A stretch of 64,000 bases of DNA from the NCBI GenBank assembly GCA_022432975.1, contig CM039512.1:30045574-30109573 (forward strand), written 5' to 3'. The notes beneath the pieces are model-generated. The model saw only the letters and a program-made list of their open reading frames with translations, had not been told where the DNA came from and made no database searches. The stretch comes from Begonia masoniana (lineage: Eukaryota > Streptophyta > Magnoliopsida > Cucurbitales > Begoniaceae). A program made the translations under genes and the position numbers. Each line of letters starts with the position of its first letter. Positions within the stretch are counted from its first letter, which is position 1. Of the stretch, positions 37,055 through 48,235 are shown piece by piece.

Positions 37055-37459
37055 TGTAACGACTCATTTTCCCAGCAAGATATTGTCCGCTCTGGGGATT
37101 GGGCCGTAGCACAATAACCTCCGCTCACGGCTTTGTTTGGCGAGAACTTCAAGGAAAGGTCACCCAACCTGGGATTGCTCTTACCAAAGCACTTTTAACT
37201 TCGGAGTTCTTATGGGATCCGTTGCCAATCGTGCTCCAAAACATGTCTTGCTATCTTGGGAGGGATCTCTTACATATGTTTCATTTCCATGTACTTCCCC
37301 AAGCGATGTGGGATTTTGACAACACCCTCTTTACGACCCGTGATTCGCCTATACTCAAGTCCGGGATTCGCCTACACTCGGCTTAGGTTTCGAGGTTTGC
37401 CCCGCAACCCGAGGTTTGCCCCGCAGTCGTACACATACATTCACATTCGGGTCATCACA
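37055..37459 (-). mobile_element. Cassandra-like TRIM solo LTR
   Basis: Starts TGTAACGACTCATTTTCC and ends CGGGTCATCACA, flanked by a perfect duplication AAAAC (37050-37054 and 37460-37464), length 405 bp. The sequence AGCAAGATATTGTCCGCTC at about 37074 and an internal 5S rRNA-like segment on the minus strand are hallmarks of Cassandra, a terminal-repeat retrotransposon in miniature that has no coding capacity and carries 5S sequence in its LTR. It lies inside the family E solo LTR, which lies inside copia-3. Confidence 0.85.
37146..37262 (-). ncRNA. 5S rRNA-like segment of Cassandra LTR
   Basis: Minus-strand text matches plant 5S rRNA at GGATCCCAT(A)AGAACTCC, GAAGTTAA and the 3' part GGTTGGGTGACC (5S: GGATGGGTGACC). 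The internal promoter is decayed: the box A region reads AAGTTAAAAGTGCTTTGG where 5S has AAGTTAAGCGTGCTTGGGC. The box C region is largely kept. This is the element-borne copy and not a member of the 5S rDNA array, and probably transcriptionally weak. Exact ends are approximate. Confidence 0.75.
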
Positions 37460-37936
37460 AAAACCAATCCTAAAACATCAACTAAACTTGCCCCAAAGTG
37501 TAGAACTTACCTAGAGTATGGATTAGGGGAAGAAAGCTTGAAGGAAAATCGCCGAAACGGAGGAGCCCGATCACGTTAAGAGATGGCAGTGAAAAAGGGG
37601 AAGAAATTTTGAGGAACTCACGTTGGAGAGGAGGGAAATGAAAAGAAAAGGAGGAGTTTTAGGTTTTATAAAATTTTGACTTCAAAATTACCTAAATACC
37701 CTTTTGTAAATTTCTTTGTTTAACTTCCTTATTTTGTCTATCGATTTGGTTTCTCCAAAATTTTCTTATTTCTCTAATTATTCCAACTTATTCCTAGGGT
37801 TATAATAAAACTTCTCGTTCGCCTATCTGGTATAATTTACTATTTTTACGAATTAAAACACTATAAGGCTTAAAATTTAAGACTCGGAAATCTATAACCC
37901 GAACCCACAACTGAACTTTCTGGGCGTTACAATCGT

Positions 37937-38271
37937 GCCATGGCCTCGACTACCTGTGAAATCGTTTGGTTACGCCAGTTGCTTGCTGATATGGGTATTC
38001 CTCTTTGTCACCCTACTCCGTCACATTGTGATAATCAGAGTGCTATTCAGATTGCACGCAATCCAGTTTTTTGTGAGCGAACCAAGCATATCGAGATTGA
38101 TTGTCATGTCATTCGCCACTACCTACAGATCGGCACTATCACATTGCCATTCGTTTCTTCTCATCTGCAAATTGCTGATATGTTTACAAAAGCATTCTCG
38201 TCTTCGCGCTTCCGTTTCTTGTCTTACAAACTCTCAATGCTTATCGCAGTAGCATCGTGAGTTTGAGGAGG
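37937..38271 (+). pseudogene. Copia-3 RNase H C-terminus
   Basis: Continues the RNase H after the solo LTR: MASTTCEIVWLRQLLADMGI, SHCDNQSAIQIARNPVFCER, TKHIEIDCHVIRHYL, and HLQIADMFTKAFSSSRF, ending with TGA after IAVAS (38258-38260). All the normal C-terminal copia motifs (CDNQSA, ERTKHIEIDCH, DMFTKA) are present. The polypurine tract GTTTGAGGAGGAAT follows at 38261-38274. Confidence 0.9.
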
Positions 38272-38430
38272 AATATTAGTTATATTATCTTATTAGTGCC
38301 TAAGGAAATTTTAGTGTATTTACTTTTCATTGTAAACCTAACTATATAAACCCTTTGTGTTTATTCTCATTGTAACTTTTGATTATCTAATTAGAAACCC
38401 TAGCCTCTTTTTCTCTATGTTATCAAGCGT
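38272..38430 (+). mobile_element. Copia-3 3' LTR (short)
   Basis: It follows the polypurine tract GTTTGAGGAGGAA. It begins near TATTAGTTATATTATC (the usual TGTTAG start appears degraded) and includes TATATAAACCC at about 38344 and a GAAACCCTAGCCTC segment. The right end, near CTATGTTATCAA at about 38428, is approximate, since the 5' LTR is missing and no target duplication can be tested. Confidence 0.55.
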
Positions 38431-38568
38431 GACACAAATAACTGTAGGAAGAACTTAGAATTTTCATTAGCAAAATGGAATGTAGCCAAATTTTGAAGTC
38501 TGCGTGATGATTGAACTACCAACAAAGGAATTAATTGTGGGGAGAAATAATGGCGGGGAAGGGACCCT

Positions 38569-38585
38569 TTCTCTCTCTCTCTCTA
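38569..38585. repeat. (CT)n microsatellite upstream of the RLP fragment
   Basis: CTCTCTCTCTCTCTCTC about 170 bp upstream of the receptor-like protein start. CT-rich tracts are common in plant core promoters and 5' leaders, so it may be part of the former leader. Confidence 0.6.
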
Positions 38586-38752
38586 CAGGCCCATCGTTCT
38601 TGGAGAAGTATGTAATTCCTTAATTGCATAGCCAACCAATTGACGTGGATGGTAGGAAAAATCCAACACGAGGAATACAAGTTGTGATATTTATCAAAAC
38701 GGTATTACTTATCCACTGGAAACCCGTTCTTTTTCTGGTGAAGGAGAAAAAA

Positions 38753-39095
38753 ATGGAGTTTGATCTGAACTGGGTGATTATCGTTCTAGTTTTACTAAAT
38801 GGGTGGTCGTGTAAAGGCTGTTTGGAGGAGGAGGAAGTTGCTCTTCTGCAGATCAAAGCTCGTTTCTCGGATTTCTCTCTTTCATGGCCGACTGGGGATG
38901 ATTCAGACTGCTGCCAATAGAAAAATATTGAGTGCAACCCCGCTTCTGGCCGCGTGATCAAACTCAATCTTAGGAACGTAAATTATGTTTCCTCTTCAGA
39001 ATGGTATCTGAATGCCGCTGATTTTCTTGCCTTTGAAGTTCTTACCAGTCTTCATCTAAGTAATAACTTCATACCTGGATGCGCAGCAAATGAAG
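38753..39095 (+). pseudogene. LRR receptor-like protein (RLP), first exon with premature stop
   Basis: The only host gene fragment. From ATG at 38753 it encodes a hydrophobic signal peptide (WVIIVLVLLNGWSCKGC) and an LRR N-terminal cap (EEEEVALLQIKARFS, then DDSDCCQ). A TAG at 38918-38920 stands where this cap normally has Trp (CC-W-x-x-I-x-C). Reading on gives KNIECNPASGRVIKLNLRNV and a first leucine-rich repeat (LTSLHLSNNF). A plausible splice donor TGAAG/GTTCT is at 39095/39096, as in cell-surface RLP defence-type receptors with an intron after exon 1. No later exons are found before the transposon DNA from about 39600. The start is chosen because the upstream in-frame Met at 38624 precedes non-conserved residues. 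Confidence 0.75.
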
Positions 39096-40359
39096 GTTCT
39101 TATTCTTCCTCTTCGTTTCCTTTCTGATTCCACACACGTTACTTACGTTTAAAAGATTACATTGATTTCGAGCTCGTTAGGAATTTAATCGTAGTTCGTT
39201 CTACCTAGATCAATTAAAACAATCATAAAAATAAATTAACAATGAAAAAAAAGAAAAGAAAAGAAATTTATAGCAGATTCAGTTGTAGTTACATAATCCG
39301 AATTTAGCCACAAAGAATTTTCCTCTTCAATATTTTTTACCTTTGCTGCGCCCCTCTCATTTTTGTGAAAAATTGAACCAACATATTAATTCATTCTGAC
39401 TTCCTTCAATTTCCTAAAACTAATGTTCTCTAATACAATGCTCAATCCAATTAAGTCCGTAGGGACTACCAAAAAATTTCCATCAAATTTTTTTTATATT
39501 ACTATGTATTATCAAGCCCGTAGCTATTGGGAAAATAGTCTAGAAATTCCATAAATTAAGACTTAAGAACGGCTTTAAACCAAGTATGAGAAATTTGATC
39601 CCAATCGAATTTTTCCGACTGAAACATAGTTATTAAGCAAAAGAAATTAACTCAAACCGATGTTGTGGTTAGAACAAAAAAGATTAACTTGATCTTTCAA
39701 GTTCTAACTTAAAGAAGACTTAATTTTTCACACAGAATCAAAGAGAAAATTCTGACAAAAATTCAAAGTATATTCTTTATTCATTAGTCAAAGTTCAAGC
39801 CTTTAAATAGGCTACAAACATTCATTAAAATATTTCTAAAGAATCTTAATATTTAAAATATTAGGAAAATAAAATCTTAACAAGACTAATATAAAAGTAA
39901 ATAATTGAAAACTCAGCCACTAAAAAAATTAGAAACTCAGCCACTAAATAAAAAGAAACTTGGACCACTTGACAAAAAGAAGCTCTGCCTTGTTTGGGGA
40001 CCAAGTATGGTTTGTGCATTGCGCTTTCCTTCAAAAATTTGGTAATAATTACTTAATAATTTAAGATAAGAAAAATTGACTACTTTGGAGATCAAATCTG
40101 CGGAAATCTTCATGCATCTTCTATTCTATTGCATCTTCATCAATACTTAACATATTTATTGATTTTAACTTATGTTGGGTTGATTCTCTCTCTTGTATTT
40201 CTAAAACAAAACCATGTAATACTCCATGTACTTTTTGATTCTTTATCATATCATTTGGTTTCTTATACCTTGACATAGATCTTTGTCTTTGACCTTGAGT
40301 TTGATTGCACCTTGATTCGCATCAATTATCAAAATACACTATTAAATAATTCAATTTTA
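39096..40359. other. RLP intron-like sequence then gypsy C-like LTR remnant
   Basis: AT-rich, non-coding. From 39096 to about 39600 it could be the intron of the RLP fragment. From about 39640 to 40000 the text (GAACAAAAAAGATTAAC...TTCTAACTTAAAGAAGACTTAATTTTTC..., and AATCAAAGAGAAAATTCT) matches 53130-53250 and, in complement, the gypsy C LTR at 54365-54440, so a degraded LTR of that kind lies here in minus orientation. The remainder to 40359 holds nothing I recognise. Confidence 0.5.
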
Positions 40360-41733
40360 TGTTACAAATAAAGAAAAAAATATAGAGACACTGAAATTTT
40401 TAACATGATTCGACGTAGTGTCTACATCTATAGAACTGAAGTCTTAACAAATCATTAACTACAAAATAATTACAAATACAGAGCAAGAATTATAATTCTC
40501 ATGATTCTATATTTTTTACAAATTAAAATAAAAATATATATTGATCTCAGCAAACTAATTGATGGCGTAACTCTCGGTTGGTTTATCTTCTAATCATGAA
40601 CCAAAGAAAAAAAAAATCATATCTTGTTTTTTCCTTGTCTCTCTCCTATGTGGCATGCTGCTTTTATCTCTCTATTTTCTGTAGTTTCATTAAACATATA
40701 TATGTCCTTTCAAAAACAATTTTGATCTCCTATTTTATTTATTTTAAGCATATGTGATGAGCTCACTTTTGAAAGAGGTAGATCCCATCAAATCTATCCA
40801 TCCACCTCATCCAAACACTAAGACCATTTGACTCATGCAAATTGCTCCACCATTTCTGATTGTGCTTACAACTGTCAAGTTTTTTCCAAAGCAATGATTT
40901 CGTCGCATCATATCAAAACCTATCGCATTACTGTAAATAATGGTAGCAAATGGCTCGTGTGATTGAACTTTATCTCGAACCTAATTGTATCAATATATAT
41001 TTGGATCTTCAATGAAACATTAGGTTATTGCCAAGGTAATAACATTTTTATTATCACAATAAACTATATATTTTTCTTGTAAAAGTCTCAACTTAAACAT
41101 GGCTTCAATTTCTTCGAATAACCATTCAACATAGTTTCACTATTACCATGACACAAACATGTCTTGGTAGTACCTCATAATTGTTAGAGGATCCTCTTAA
41201 TTTCTTTTTATTGTATTTTTACCTACTTCAATAGCGTGAGCAATATATGTTAAACTTAATTTCGTAATAATAATATGCATAAGACCCAACCAAACTATCA
41301 TGCCACGAACTGCCCAGATGAAATAATAGTGGAACACACCTATGTTTATGAAATCATCTTAATAATTAGTTTTCGTAAATCATTGTCAAGTTCTAGATAA
41401 GTGGCTTTTATCTTTTAAGCCACAACGACTTTACCACATTGGAAACCTTAAACTCTTTCTTTTTTCAATGGATGAAAATTTGAGAGAATCGACTTGCTGT
41501 TTGGCCTAGGCTTAATAAACCTTAAATTTATATTTTGTGGGCGATTCTAAGTTCAGGCTATCATCAAACATAAATCTACGTATTGGTATCTATACAATTA
41601 ATCTAACTCTTTAATTAAATACTAAAGCTCATATTTATTTGGTTACTTAATCGAGTTTGACCTTATGATAGCTATTGACATATAAGTATAACTAACTATA
41701 TATGCCTACCAATTCGTTGTGAATTATCCAACA
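40360..41733 (-). mobile_element. Copia-2 3' LTR (minus strand), about 1.37 kb
   Basis: On the minus strand it begins TGTTGGATAATTC at 41733, directly beside the purine tract (complement of ATCTCCCACTTGGGC, 41734-41749). It appears to end TTTGTAACA at 40360. The block 40390-40430 (complement GTAGACACTACGTCGAATC) corresponds to the copia R/U5 region. The far end is inferred from terminal symmetry and has no tested duplication. The LTR is non-coding. Confidence 0.5.
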
Positions 41734-43030
41734 ATCTCCCACTTGGGCTTTATATTTTGATTATAATCGTATGTCACCAAAATTAATTAGGTGCCGGGAA
41801 TTGCTATCATTATCAAAAGCATTTTCAAACAATGTAGTCCATCAAAATATAGGATTAAAGTGGCTTTCATTACACTCATGTGTAACTCTGGCTTCTCAGC
41901 CTAACCCAAAATAAGTGCAGAAAACTGAGCTCTGACAATCTCTATTTTTAAAGAATTATGATTAAAAGAACAAATCTACAAAAATCCAATGAATGGCCAA
42001 TCTAGCATATGATACTAACCAAGTTTAAGGATTGTTTAAACTTAAGAAGAAATAGCATCTCCTCAATGGTATCACCATACTATTAGCATCATCATAACCA
42101 CTTGCATTTAAATATGGAGAAGACTCCCTATTGGAATCACCAACCCCGAACACATTCATACATAACCCACTAAACCGTCGTGGAACTATAACCTTTCTCT
42201 TGGGTCTGCCTCTGATAATAGAATTCTGATGTGAAACTAAAACTGGTAACAATGTGGGGACGACATCACCCTAAACATATGTACTTGGCTGACATATCAA
42301 GTCTGATGCAGATCAAGATCCTAATTTAAAATTCACTTGAGAACTTGACTTATTATGAGTCTTGTCAAACAACCAATTAGAATGTGAGTTAACAAATGTA
42401 GTAGTCGTATTACCATTAACTGTAGAACATAACAATACACACAAGTTTGCAAAACTTGTTGTGTTCTTTCAACATAATGAAAGCACTTATATTGATCTTC
42501 ACAACTCCACCTATGGCATAGTACATATACCCTTTCGAATCAGTAGTACTCAATGAGATCAGATTCTTCTTTCAATCGAGAATGTGTCACACATTACCTA
42601 GTGTCTTGACAACGTCATCAAACATTCTGATTTGACTATACCAATACTAACTATCTAAAATGTGTGTTATTGGCCATCAACACAATGCCTTTCGAAAGAG
42701 TCATATATGTCAAAAACCAATTCTGTTTGAAACACATATGAAATGAACGAGTTGAATCTAGAATCCAATGCCTACTTGGCTTTGAGTTGTCTTCAGACAC
42801 ATTTAGAAGATCTCCATAACAAGTCTTTTTCTGTAATGACAACTTCATCGGGGGTCATTGATTGTTTTTATTTCTTAGTACCTCTCTTAATTTCATTATA
42901 AAATTTACGACACTTAGATTTAGTGTGCCGCTTCTTCTAACAAATGTGGCAGGTCCTGTCACGGTTCCTTGACTTTCATATGTCCTTAAAACCTTGAACA
43001 TCATCACTGTTTTTTTTATTTGACTCTCGT
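41734..43030 (-). pseudogene. Copia-2 gag end, zinc knuckle, protease and 3' tail; integrase-RT absent
   Basis: Minus strand, from right to left. The gag C-terminus has a CCHC knuckle at about 42915-42960 (CHIC, TAG, KKRHTKSKC). The protease N-terminus is RHWILDSTRSFHMCF at about 42740-42770, where the active-site Gly of D-S/T-G is Thr-Arg. Then a heavily frameshifted stretch is homologous to the copia-1 tail. Finally comes the non-coding tail and polypurine tract next to the LTR at 41733. No integrase, RT or RNase H lies between. Gypsy B interrupts the gag at 43030. Confidence 0.75.
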
Positions 43031-43239
43031 TGTAACGCCCCGAGTCTTCCAGACCCGGTTTTGCTACCCAAAACATTGAACTGAACTAAGAGAAATTACG
43101 AAAAATTTTAAATTTTCTCTCAGTAATGATAATTCTTATATTTAATCCTCGACTTTACAGAGGAAAACTCAATAAGTAGACAACGTTTATAATTAGACAA
43201 AACGTTAAGACATTTGGCCGAAGGGAATTGGAAACTCAA

Positions 43240-43770
43240 GGACATCTACCGATCGCAAAACGACTAAGCATGGTGCACGCTCTTGCCTATTAACACATGC
43301 ACATCACGTGACTCATTAAACTTCATCCGATAACAAAACGACAAGACTTAATATCGGCTTCTACCGATTGATACATGCACAGCACGTGACTCATTAAACT
43401 TCATCCGATCACAAAACGACAAGACTTAATATTGGCTTCTACCTATTGACACATGCACATCACGTGACTCATTAAACTTCATCCGATCACAAAACGATAG
43501 AATTAATATTGGCTTCTACCAATTGACACATGCACATCACGTGACTCATTAAACTTCATCCGATCACAAAACGACAAGACTTAATATCGGCTTCTACCGA
43601 TTGACACATGCACATCATGTGACTCATTAAACTCCATCCGATAGAACACATCATCCGATGGAGGATATCATCCGATGGAAGACATTATCTGATAGAAGAC
43701 ATCATCCGATGGAAGACATCATCCGATGGAAGTCATCATCCGATGGAAGATATCATCCGATAGACAGGAA
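43240..43770. repeat. 78-bp array (about 5 units) followed by a 17-bp array
   Basis: 78-bp units with cores CCGATCACAAAACGAC and CATGCACATCACGTGACTC (43240-43640), one unit with a small deletion. Then about 7 units of a 17-bp repeat CATCATCCGATGGAAGA (43640-43765) with variants. In complement the 17-bp unit resembles the family A unit: GATGT..TC.ATCGG is shared. Confidence 0.92.
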
Positions 43771-45200
43771 ACTTTCAGACTTTCACAAACTTCAACATGA
43801 CTGAATAAACTAACACACAGTTAGACCATAACCTCATCTAGAATACGTGTAGCGAAAGACTCTAACAAAACAGATCATTCTATCATTTCACGATCATTCT
43901 CAAACTCAGAAGTTAATCAGTCAGGTTCCAGTATCCATTGTTTTAAGAAAGCATTCTACATAGACCTCAGTATTCATAACCTTACTAATATGATAAAAGT
44001 AGTAACCAGGAGTTGAAATCGCCTTTCCAGCCACTCACTGACAGCCTGAACTCCTTCCAGGAACCAGCCTTAAACATCTTCATTAGACTTGAAATCCTCA
44101 CCTGGTAGTTCTTCACCTACATCATAAGGTTTAAACTATAAGCCTAATGCTTAGTAAGGAGTGCAATGCTAACATGTATGCATGAATGCACAAATTAAAG
44201 GAAACACATGCTCATGATCTTTTCGTGTTCTTGTTCTTGTTCATGTTCATCGTTTTCATCATATGAATTAAGGGAGGATTTGTGCCGACAAGGGGGTTGA
44301 CAGTGAGAGTGTACATAGTACCTTGCGGGTCGTATTCATGGTCATTCTTTTGGACAGTGACATACGCCAAACCGCCCTCAACCCTCTCTTAATCCTTGTT
44401 GCATAAGTTTCATGTTCATATCTTGTTCATGGGAGAAATCATGCACTTAAAACATTTTCATATGCTTGAGAAATATTCATGATGCATGAGCATGAGTAAA
44501 TCTTAGTTCATCAGACAACTGAACAAGCCATTCATTCATCAAAGGATCATAACATCAACTTGAGTATCTTACCCAAACAGACAATAGCACAGATAACCCT
44601 TAAACATCATAGACAACTTCTACCTAGTACCCTTGCGATGTAGGGCCTTAATTACCGGAAATCTTACTCACTCAATTACCTGGTTTCCTTAGCAACTTGA
44701 ACACTTCTCTTCAAACTTCTTCACCTAGAAACATTTCACATTACAGTGTTAAGTCAAAATCTTAGCTAAAAGTCATCCTAGTATCTAACATAAATATTTC
44801 TAAATCTTCCTAGTCGAGCGCCTAGTGTGTACAGATTAAACTTCTAGAACCTAAATAACCGGAGTAAGTCTAACAACTAAACACGGTCTGTTATCTTAAT
44901 GTCCAGAATCGAATCAGAAATGCCATTACTAAACACAGATCATGATTGTCACTACCATTACTCTGTTAGTGAAGAATCCGAAACCTCAAGTTCTAGCTGA
45001 AGACAGAGCTCTAGGTAACTACGCAGTAACTACATTGTCTAAGTCTTACCTAGAGCGTGGATTGTTGAAGTGGATGATGAAGAACTGGTCGCCGGCGAAG
45101 GAATAGCTGGTAGAGAGGGAGCTCTGGAAGGAAGGGAATCGTCGAGAGAGAAAATGTCAGCTACAGCGAGGTTTTAATGAGGTTGAAGAAGTCTCATAAT

Positions 45201-45210
45201 CTATTTATAC
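45201..45210 (-). promoter_or_regulatory. TATA box of gypsy B 3' LTR
   Basis: Minus-strand GTATAAATAG, about 165 bp inside the LTR from its start at 45373. It is followed by TTCTCTCTC-rich leader sequence as is usual for plant LTR promoters. Confidence 0.65.
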
Positions 45211-45373
45211 CCATTAAAATCCACCTTAATTACAAACTTGCCACCCAACCTAGTTTCACTCAACTTGTAATAAATAAGTCTTGGCATTAAATTTAAAATC
45301 ATAAAGGTCAATAAAAGGGGTGCCAATTAAAATGGTTAAGAAAATCACCTGGCCAAAATTGTCGGGTGTTACA

Positions 45374-45400
45374 TTCACCCCTTCTTAAACGAAATTTTCG
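45374..45400 (-). promoter_or_regulatory. Gypsy B polypurine tract
   Basis: On the minus strand, AAGAAGGGGTGAA directly precedes the 3' LTR start TGTAACACCCG and follows the conserved TCGAGGACGAAAATTTCG, the same arrangement as in A1 and A2. Confidence 0.8.
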
Positions 45401-45450
45401 TCCTCGAAAATTGATCAAACAAAGAGCTCTGGATAATTGTCCAACATGTC

Positions 45451-47075
45451 TTACTGTCGCTCCCAAGTGGCTTCTTCAATGCCATGATTCGTCCACAAAA
45501 CTTTTACAAGAGGAATTTCTTTATTCCGTAGAGTCTTAACTGCAGATTCCAAAATTCGTACAGGTTTCTCTTCATACGTTAATGTCGGCTCAAACTCAAT
45601 TTCCGTTTGCTTAACAACCTGCGACGGATCGCGTATGCATTTCCTTAGCATGGATACATGAAAGACATTATGGACCTTTTTCAGTGATGGAGGCAATTGC
45701 AATCTATAAGCGGTTTTACCAATCCTTGTCAAGACAGGGAACAGACCAATGAATCGTGAACTAAGTTTTCCCTTCTTGCCAAATCTTATAACTCCCTTAA
45801 ACGGTGAAATCTTTAAGAAAATTTCATCTCCAACAGCAAATTCAAGATCTCTCCTTCTTTGGTCTGCATAACTCTTTTGTCGGCTTTGTGCAGTCATCAT
45901 CCTTTTCCTAATTATAGCAATATTGTCTAACATCTGCTGTAAAATTTCAGGGCCTAGAAGTTTTGCTTCTCCAACCTCATCCTAGTATAAGGGTGATCTA
46001 CATTTCCTACAATACAGGGCCTCGTAAGGTGCCATACTGATAGTGGACTGATAACTATTGTTGTAGGAGAATTTCACTAAGGGCAGGTATCGATCCCAAG
46101 ATGTCTGAAAATCCAGCACACACGCCCTCAACATATCCTCAAGTGTCTGAATTGTTCTCTCTGATTGGCCATCTGTCTGAGGATGAAAAGCAGTGCTGAA
46201 AGATAATTTTGTACCAAGCGTACCTTGAAGACTTTGCCAAAACCTCGAGGTGAACCTGGGTTCACGATCGGAGACAATGGATATTGGAATCCCATGCAAT
46301 TTGATAATTTCCTGAACATACAGATTAGCAAGCTGGTCCATCGTGTACGTTGTCCTTACAGGTAGAAAGTGAGCTGATTTCGTCATTCTGTCAATTACGA
46401 CCCAAATGCTATCATGACCTTTAGTTGTCTTAGGTAATCCTACAACAAAATCCATGGCAATGTTTTCCCACTTCTATTCGGGAATCGGTAAGGGTTGAAG
46501 AGTACCTATTGGACGTTGATGTTCTGCTTTCACTTGTTGGCATGATAGACATGATTCCACATACTTGGCAACATCCCTCTTCAAATTCGGCCACCAATAG
46601 AGTAACTTCAAGTCTGATACATCTTGGTGCTGCCAGGATGTACAGAAAAGGGAGACGAGTGTGCCTCGGCCAAGATCAACTTACGTAATTCCTCATCACT
46701 TGGAATGTACCATCGATTCCTAAATTTCAAAATACCATCCTTGGAGAGAGTGAACTCATAAGAGGCATCCTTCAACTTACTCATCATGCTACTATTTTCC
46801 TTTGAATCCTTTTGTTGTGCCTCCTTGATCCTATCCATGATAGTTGGTCTAATAGAAACATCGGCAAGTAAGGCTAACAGTTCAGAAATCCTCTCCAACT
46901 CGAACTTCTTTACTTCTGTCCTCAAAGGTATAGACATGGTTGACATCGCGGGCTGCATTATCATCGACATCCTGCTTAATGCATCGGCTACAGTATTAGC
47001 CTTACCCGGGTGGTACTTAATTTCAAAGTCATAATCCTTAACAAACTCTAACCAACGTCTTTGTCTCATGTTCAA
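45451..47075 (-). pseudogene. Gypsy B integrase with chromodomain
   Basis: Three minus-strand frames make up the domain. 47075-46608 contains the RNase H end (ANTVADALSR) and the HHCC part ([10 protein letters not shown]). 46455-45982 is the core with D22 (IDRMTKSAHF), D63 (SDREPRF) and E99 (QSERTIQ), the proper D-X35-E. 45933-45451 is the C-terminal region (FAVGDEIFLKISPFKG, SRFIGLFPVLTRIGKTAYRL) and a chromodomain (ILESAVKTLRNKEIPLVKVL then WTNHGIEEATWE). Chromodomains steer chromoviruses to heterochromatin. Frames are separated by a frameshift near 46605 and by stops at about 46480 and 45979. Confidence 0.9.
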
Positions 47076-47081
47076 CTCCTT

Positions 47082-47537
47082 TTAGGTAAAAAGGTACTTC
47101 AGGCTTTTATGGTCAGAAAACACTTCACACTGCTGACCATACAAATAGTGTCTCCAAATCTTTAATGCAAAAACAATTGTGGCTAATTCTAAATCATGAG
47201 TGGGGTAATTCTGTTCATAACTCTTCAGTTGCCTGGAGGCATACGCTACAACCTTACCTTCTTGCCTCAAGACACATCCCAAACCAACTTTGGATGCATC
47301 GCAATAAATACTAAATCTTCCTTCCTCAGTTGGGAGTGCCAAAAGAAGGGCTGTTGTCAACTTCAGTTTCAAGGTCTGGAAACTCTCTTCACAAGCCTCA
47401 GTCCAAGAGTACTTGGTGTCCTTATTTGTTAAACTAGTTAAAGGTTTAGCTATCACAGAAAATCCCTTAATAAACTTTCTATAATAACCTGCCAGACCAA
47501 GGAAACTACGGACTTCACTGGCGTTTCTCAGCTGGGG
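47082..47537 (-). pseudogene. Gypsy B RNase H
   Basis: Minus-strand frame 47456-47082: [20 protein letters not shown], then [38 protein letters not shown] and [13 protein letters not shown]. The D, E and D catalytic positions are all present. It degrades the RNA strand during reverse transcription. The frame is separated from RT by a stop or shift at about 47537 and from integrase by a stop after KYLFT (TAG-containing CTTTTAGG on the plus strand near 47080). Confidence 0.88.
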
Positions 47538-48235
47538 TCAATCTTTTACTGCCTGAATTTTGGTTGGATCAATAGATATGCCTTCAGCAGAAATGACATG
47601 ACCTAAAAACTTGACCTTATCTAACCAGAACTCACATTTGGACAACTTGGCATAGAGCTGCTGCTGACTTAAAGTCGCCAAAACCACTCTTAGGCGTTCT
47701 TCATGGTCAGCTTTAGTCCGTGAATATATTAAAATATCATCAATAAACACAATCACAATCTTATCCAAGTACTCACGAAACACTCGATTCATCAAGTCCA
47801 TAAAGGCTGCAGGTGCATTTGTCAGTCCAAACGACATCACAAGAAATTCATAGTGTCCATAGCGGGTTCTGAAGGCTGTCTTTGGTATATCTCCCTCCTT
47901 AACCTTCAGTTGGTAGTAACCTGAACGTAAGTTGATCTTTGAAAACACTTTGGCTCCTTGAAGTTGGTCCAACAAATTGTCGATACGGGGTAAGGGATAT
48001 CTATTCTTGATTGTCAACTTGTTTAACTCTCTGTAATCTATGCACATTTTAAGAGAACCATCATTCTTCTTAACGAATAGGATAGGTGCATCCCAGGGAG
48101 AACAGCTGGGGCGTATAAATCCCTTGTCTACTAATTCCTTTAGTTGGACCTTCAATTCCTTCAACTCAACAGGTGCCATGCGGTAGGGGTTCTTAGACAC
48201 AGGTAAAGCCTAGAGATATGTATCGATTGCAAACT
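47538..48235 (-). pseudogene. Gypsy B reverse transcriptase with altered motif A
   Basis: Frame 48200-47538, 220 residues: [53 protein letters not shown], motif A at residues 85-97, and FIDD at 152-155. Motif A reads [12 protein letters not shown]; the metal-binding Asp found in A1 (FSKIDLRSG) is Asn, so the enzyme should be inactive. There is also a small insertion ([14 protein letters not shown]1 has [11 protein letters not shown]). Upstream, just before VSKNPYR, is an in-frame stop at about 48210. Confidence 0.9.

Larger units (their letters stand above)
35310..37931 (-). mobile_element. Solo LTR (family E) in copia-3, 2.6 kb
   Basis: Begins TGTGACGAACCC and ends GGGCGTTACA, with a perfect duplication ATCGT at 35305-35309 and 37932-37936. 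The copia RNase H reads EAEYR/AMASTTCEIVWL across it. There is no coding region. Comparison with the LTR end at 3422-4125 and the GGGTTCG...GTTACA termini indicates minus orientation. It holds a GC-rich CGATCGATCGC repeat (35760-36030), TTACCTAG donor-like text at about 37507 and a nested Cassandra-like LTR. Confidence 0.92.
43031..45373 (-). mobile_element. Gypsy B 3' LTR (left), 2343 bp
   Basis: Pairs with 50002-52820. It is shorter by 476 bp, chiefly because its 78-bp array has about 5 units instead of about 11. The acceptor-like complement TTCACCTACATCATAAGG is at about 44108; the donor-like site reads AATTACCTGG here (CACTTACCTGG in the other LTR), so its complement is CCAGGTAATT. The CATACGCC/GTGACAT block is at 44360. 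Confidence 0.93.

Noticed and set aside
37146..37262. Genuine 5S rRNA gene
   Set aside because: Diverged box A, single copy, and bounded by LTR ends with a target duplication, so it is the Cassandra-borne copy.
37099..37386. 95-codon plus-strand frame as a small gene
   Set aside because: It lies antisense to the Cassandra 5S-like segment and has no conserved domain.
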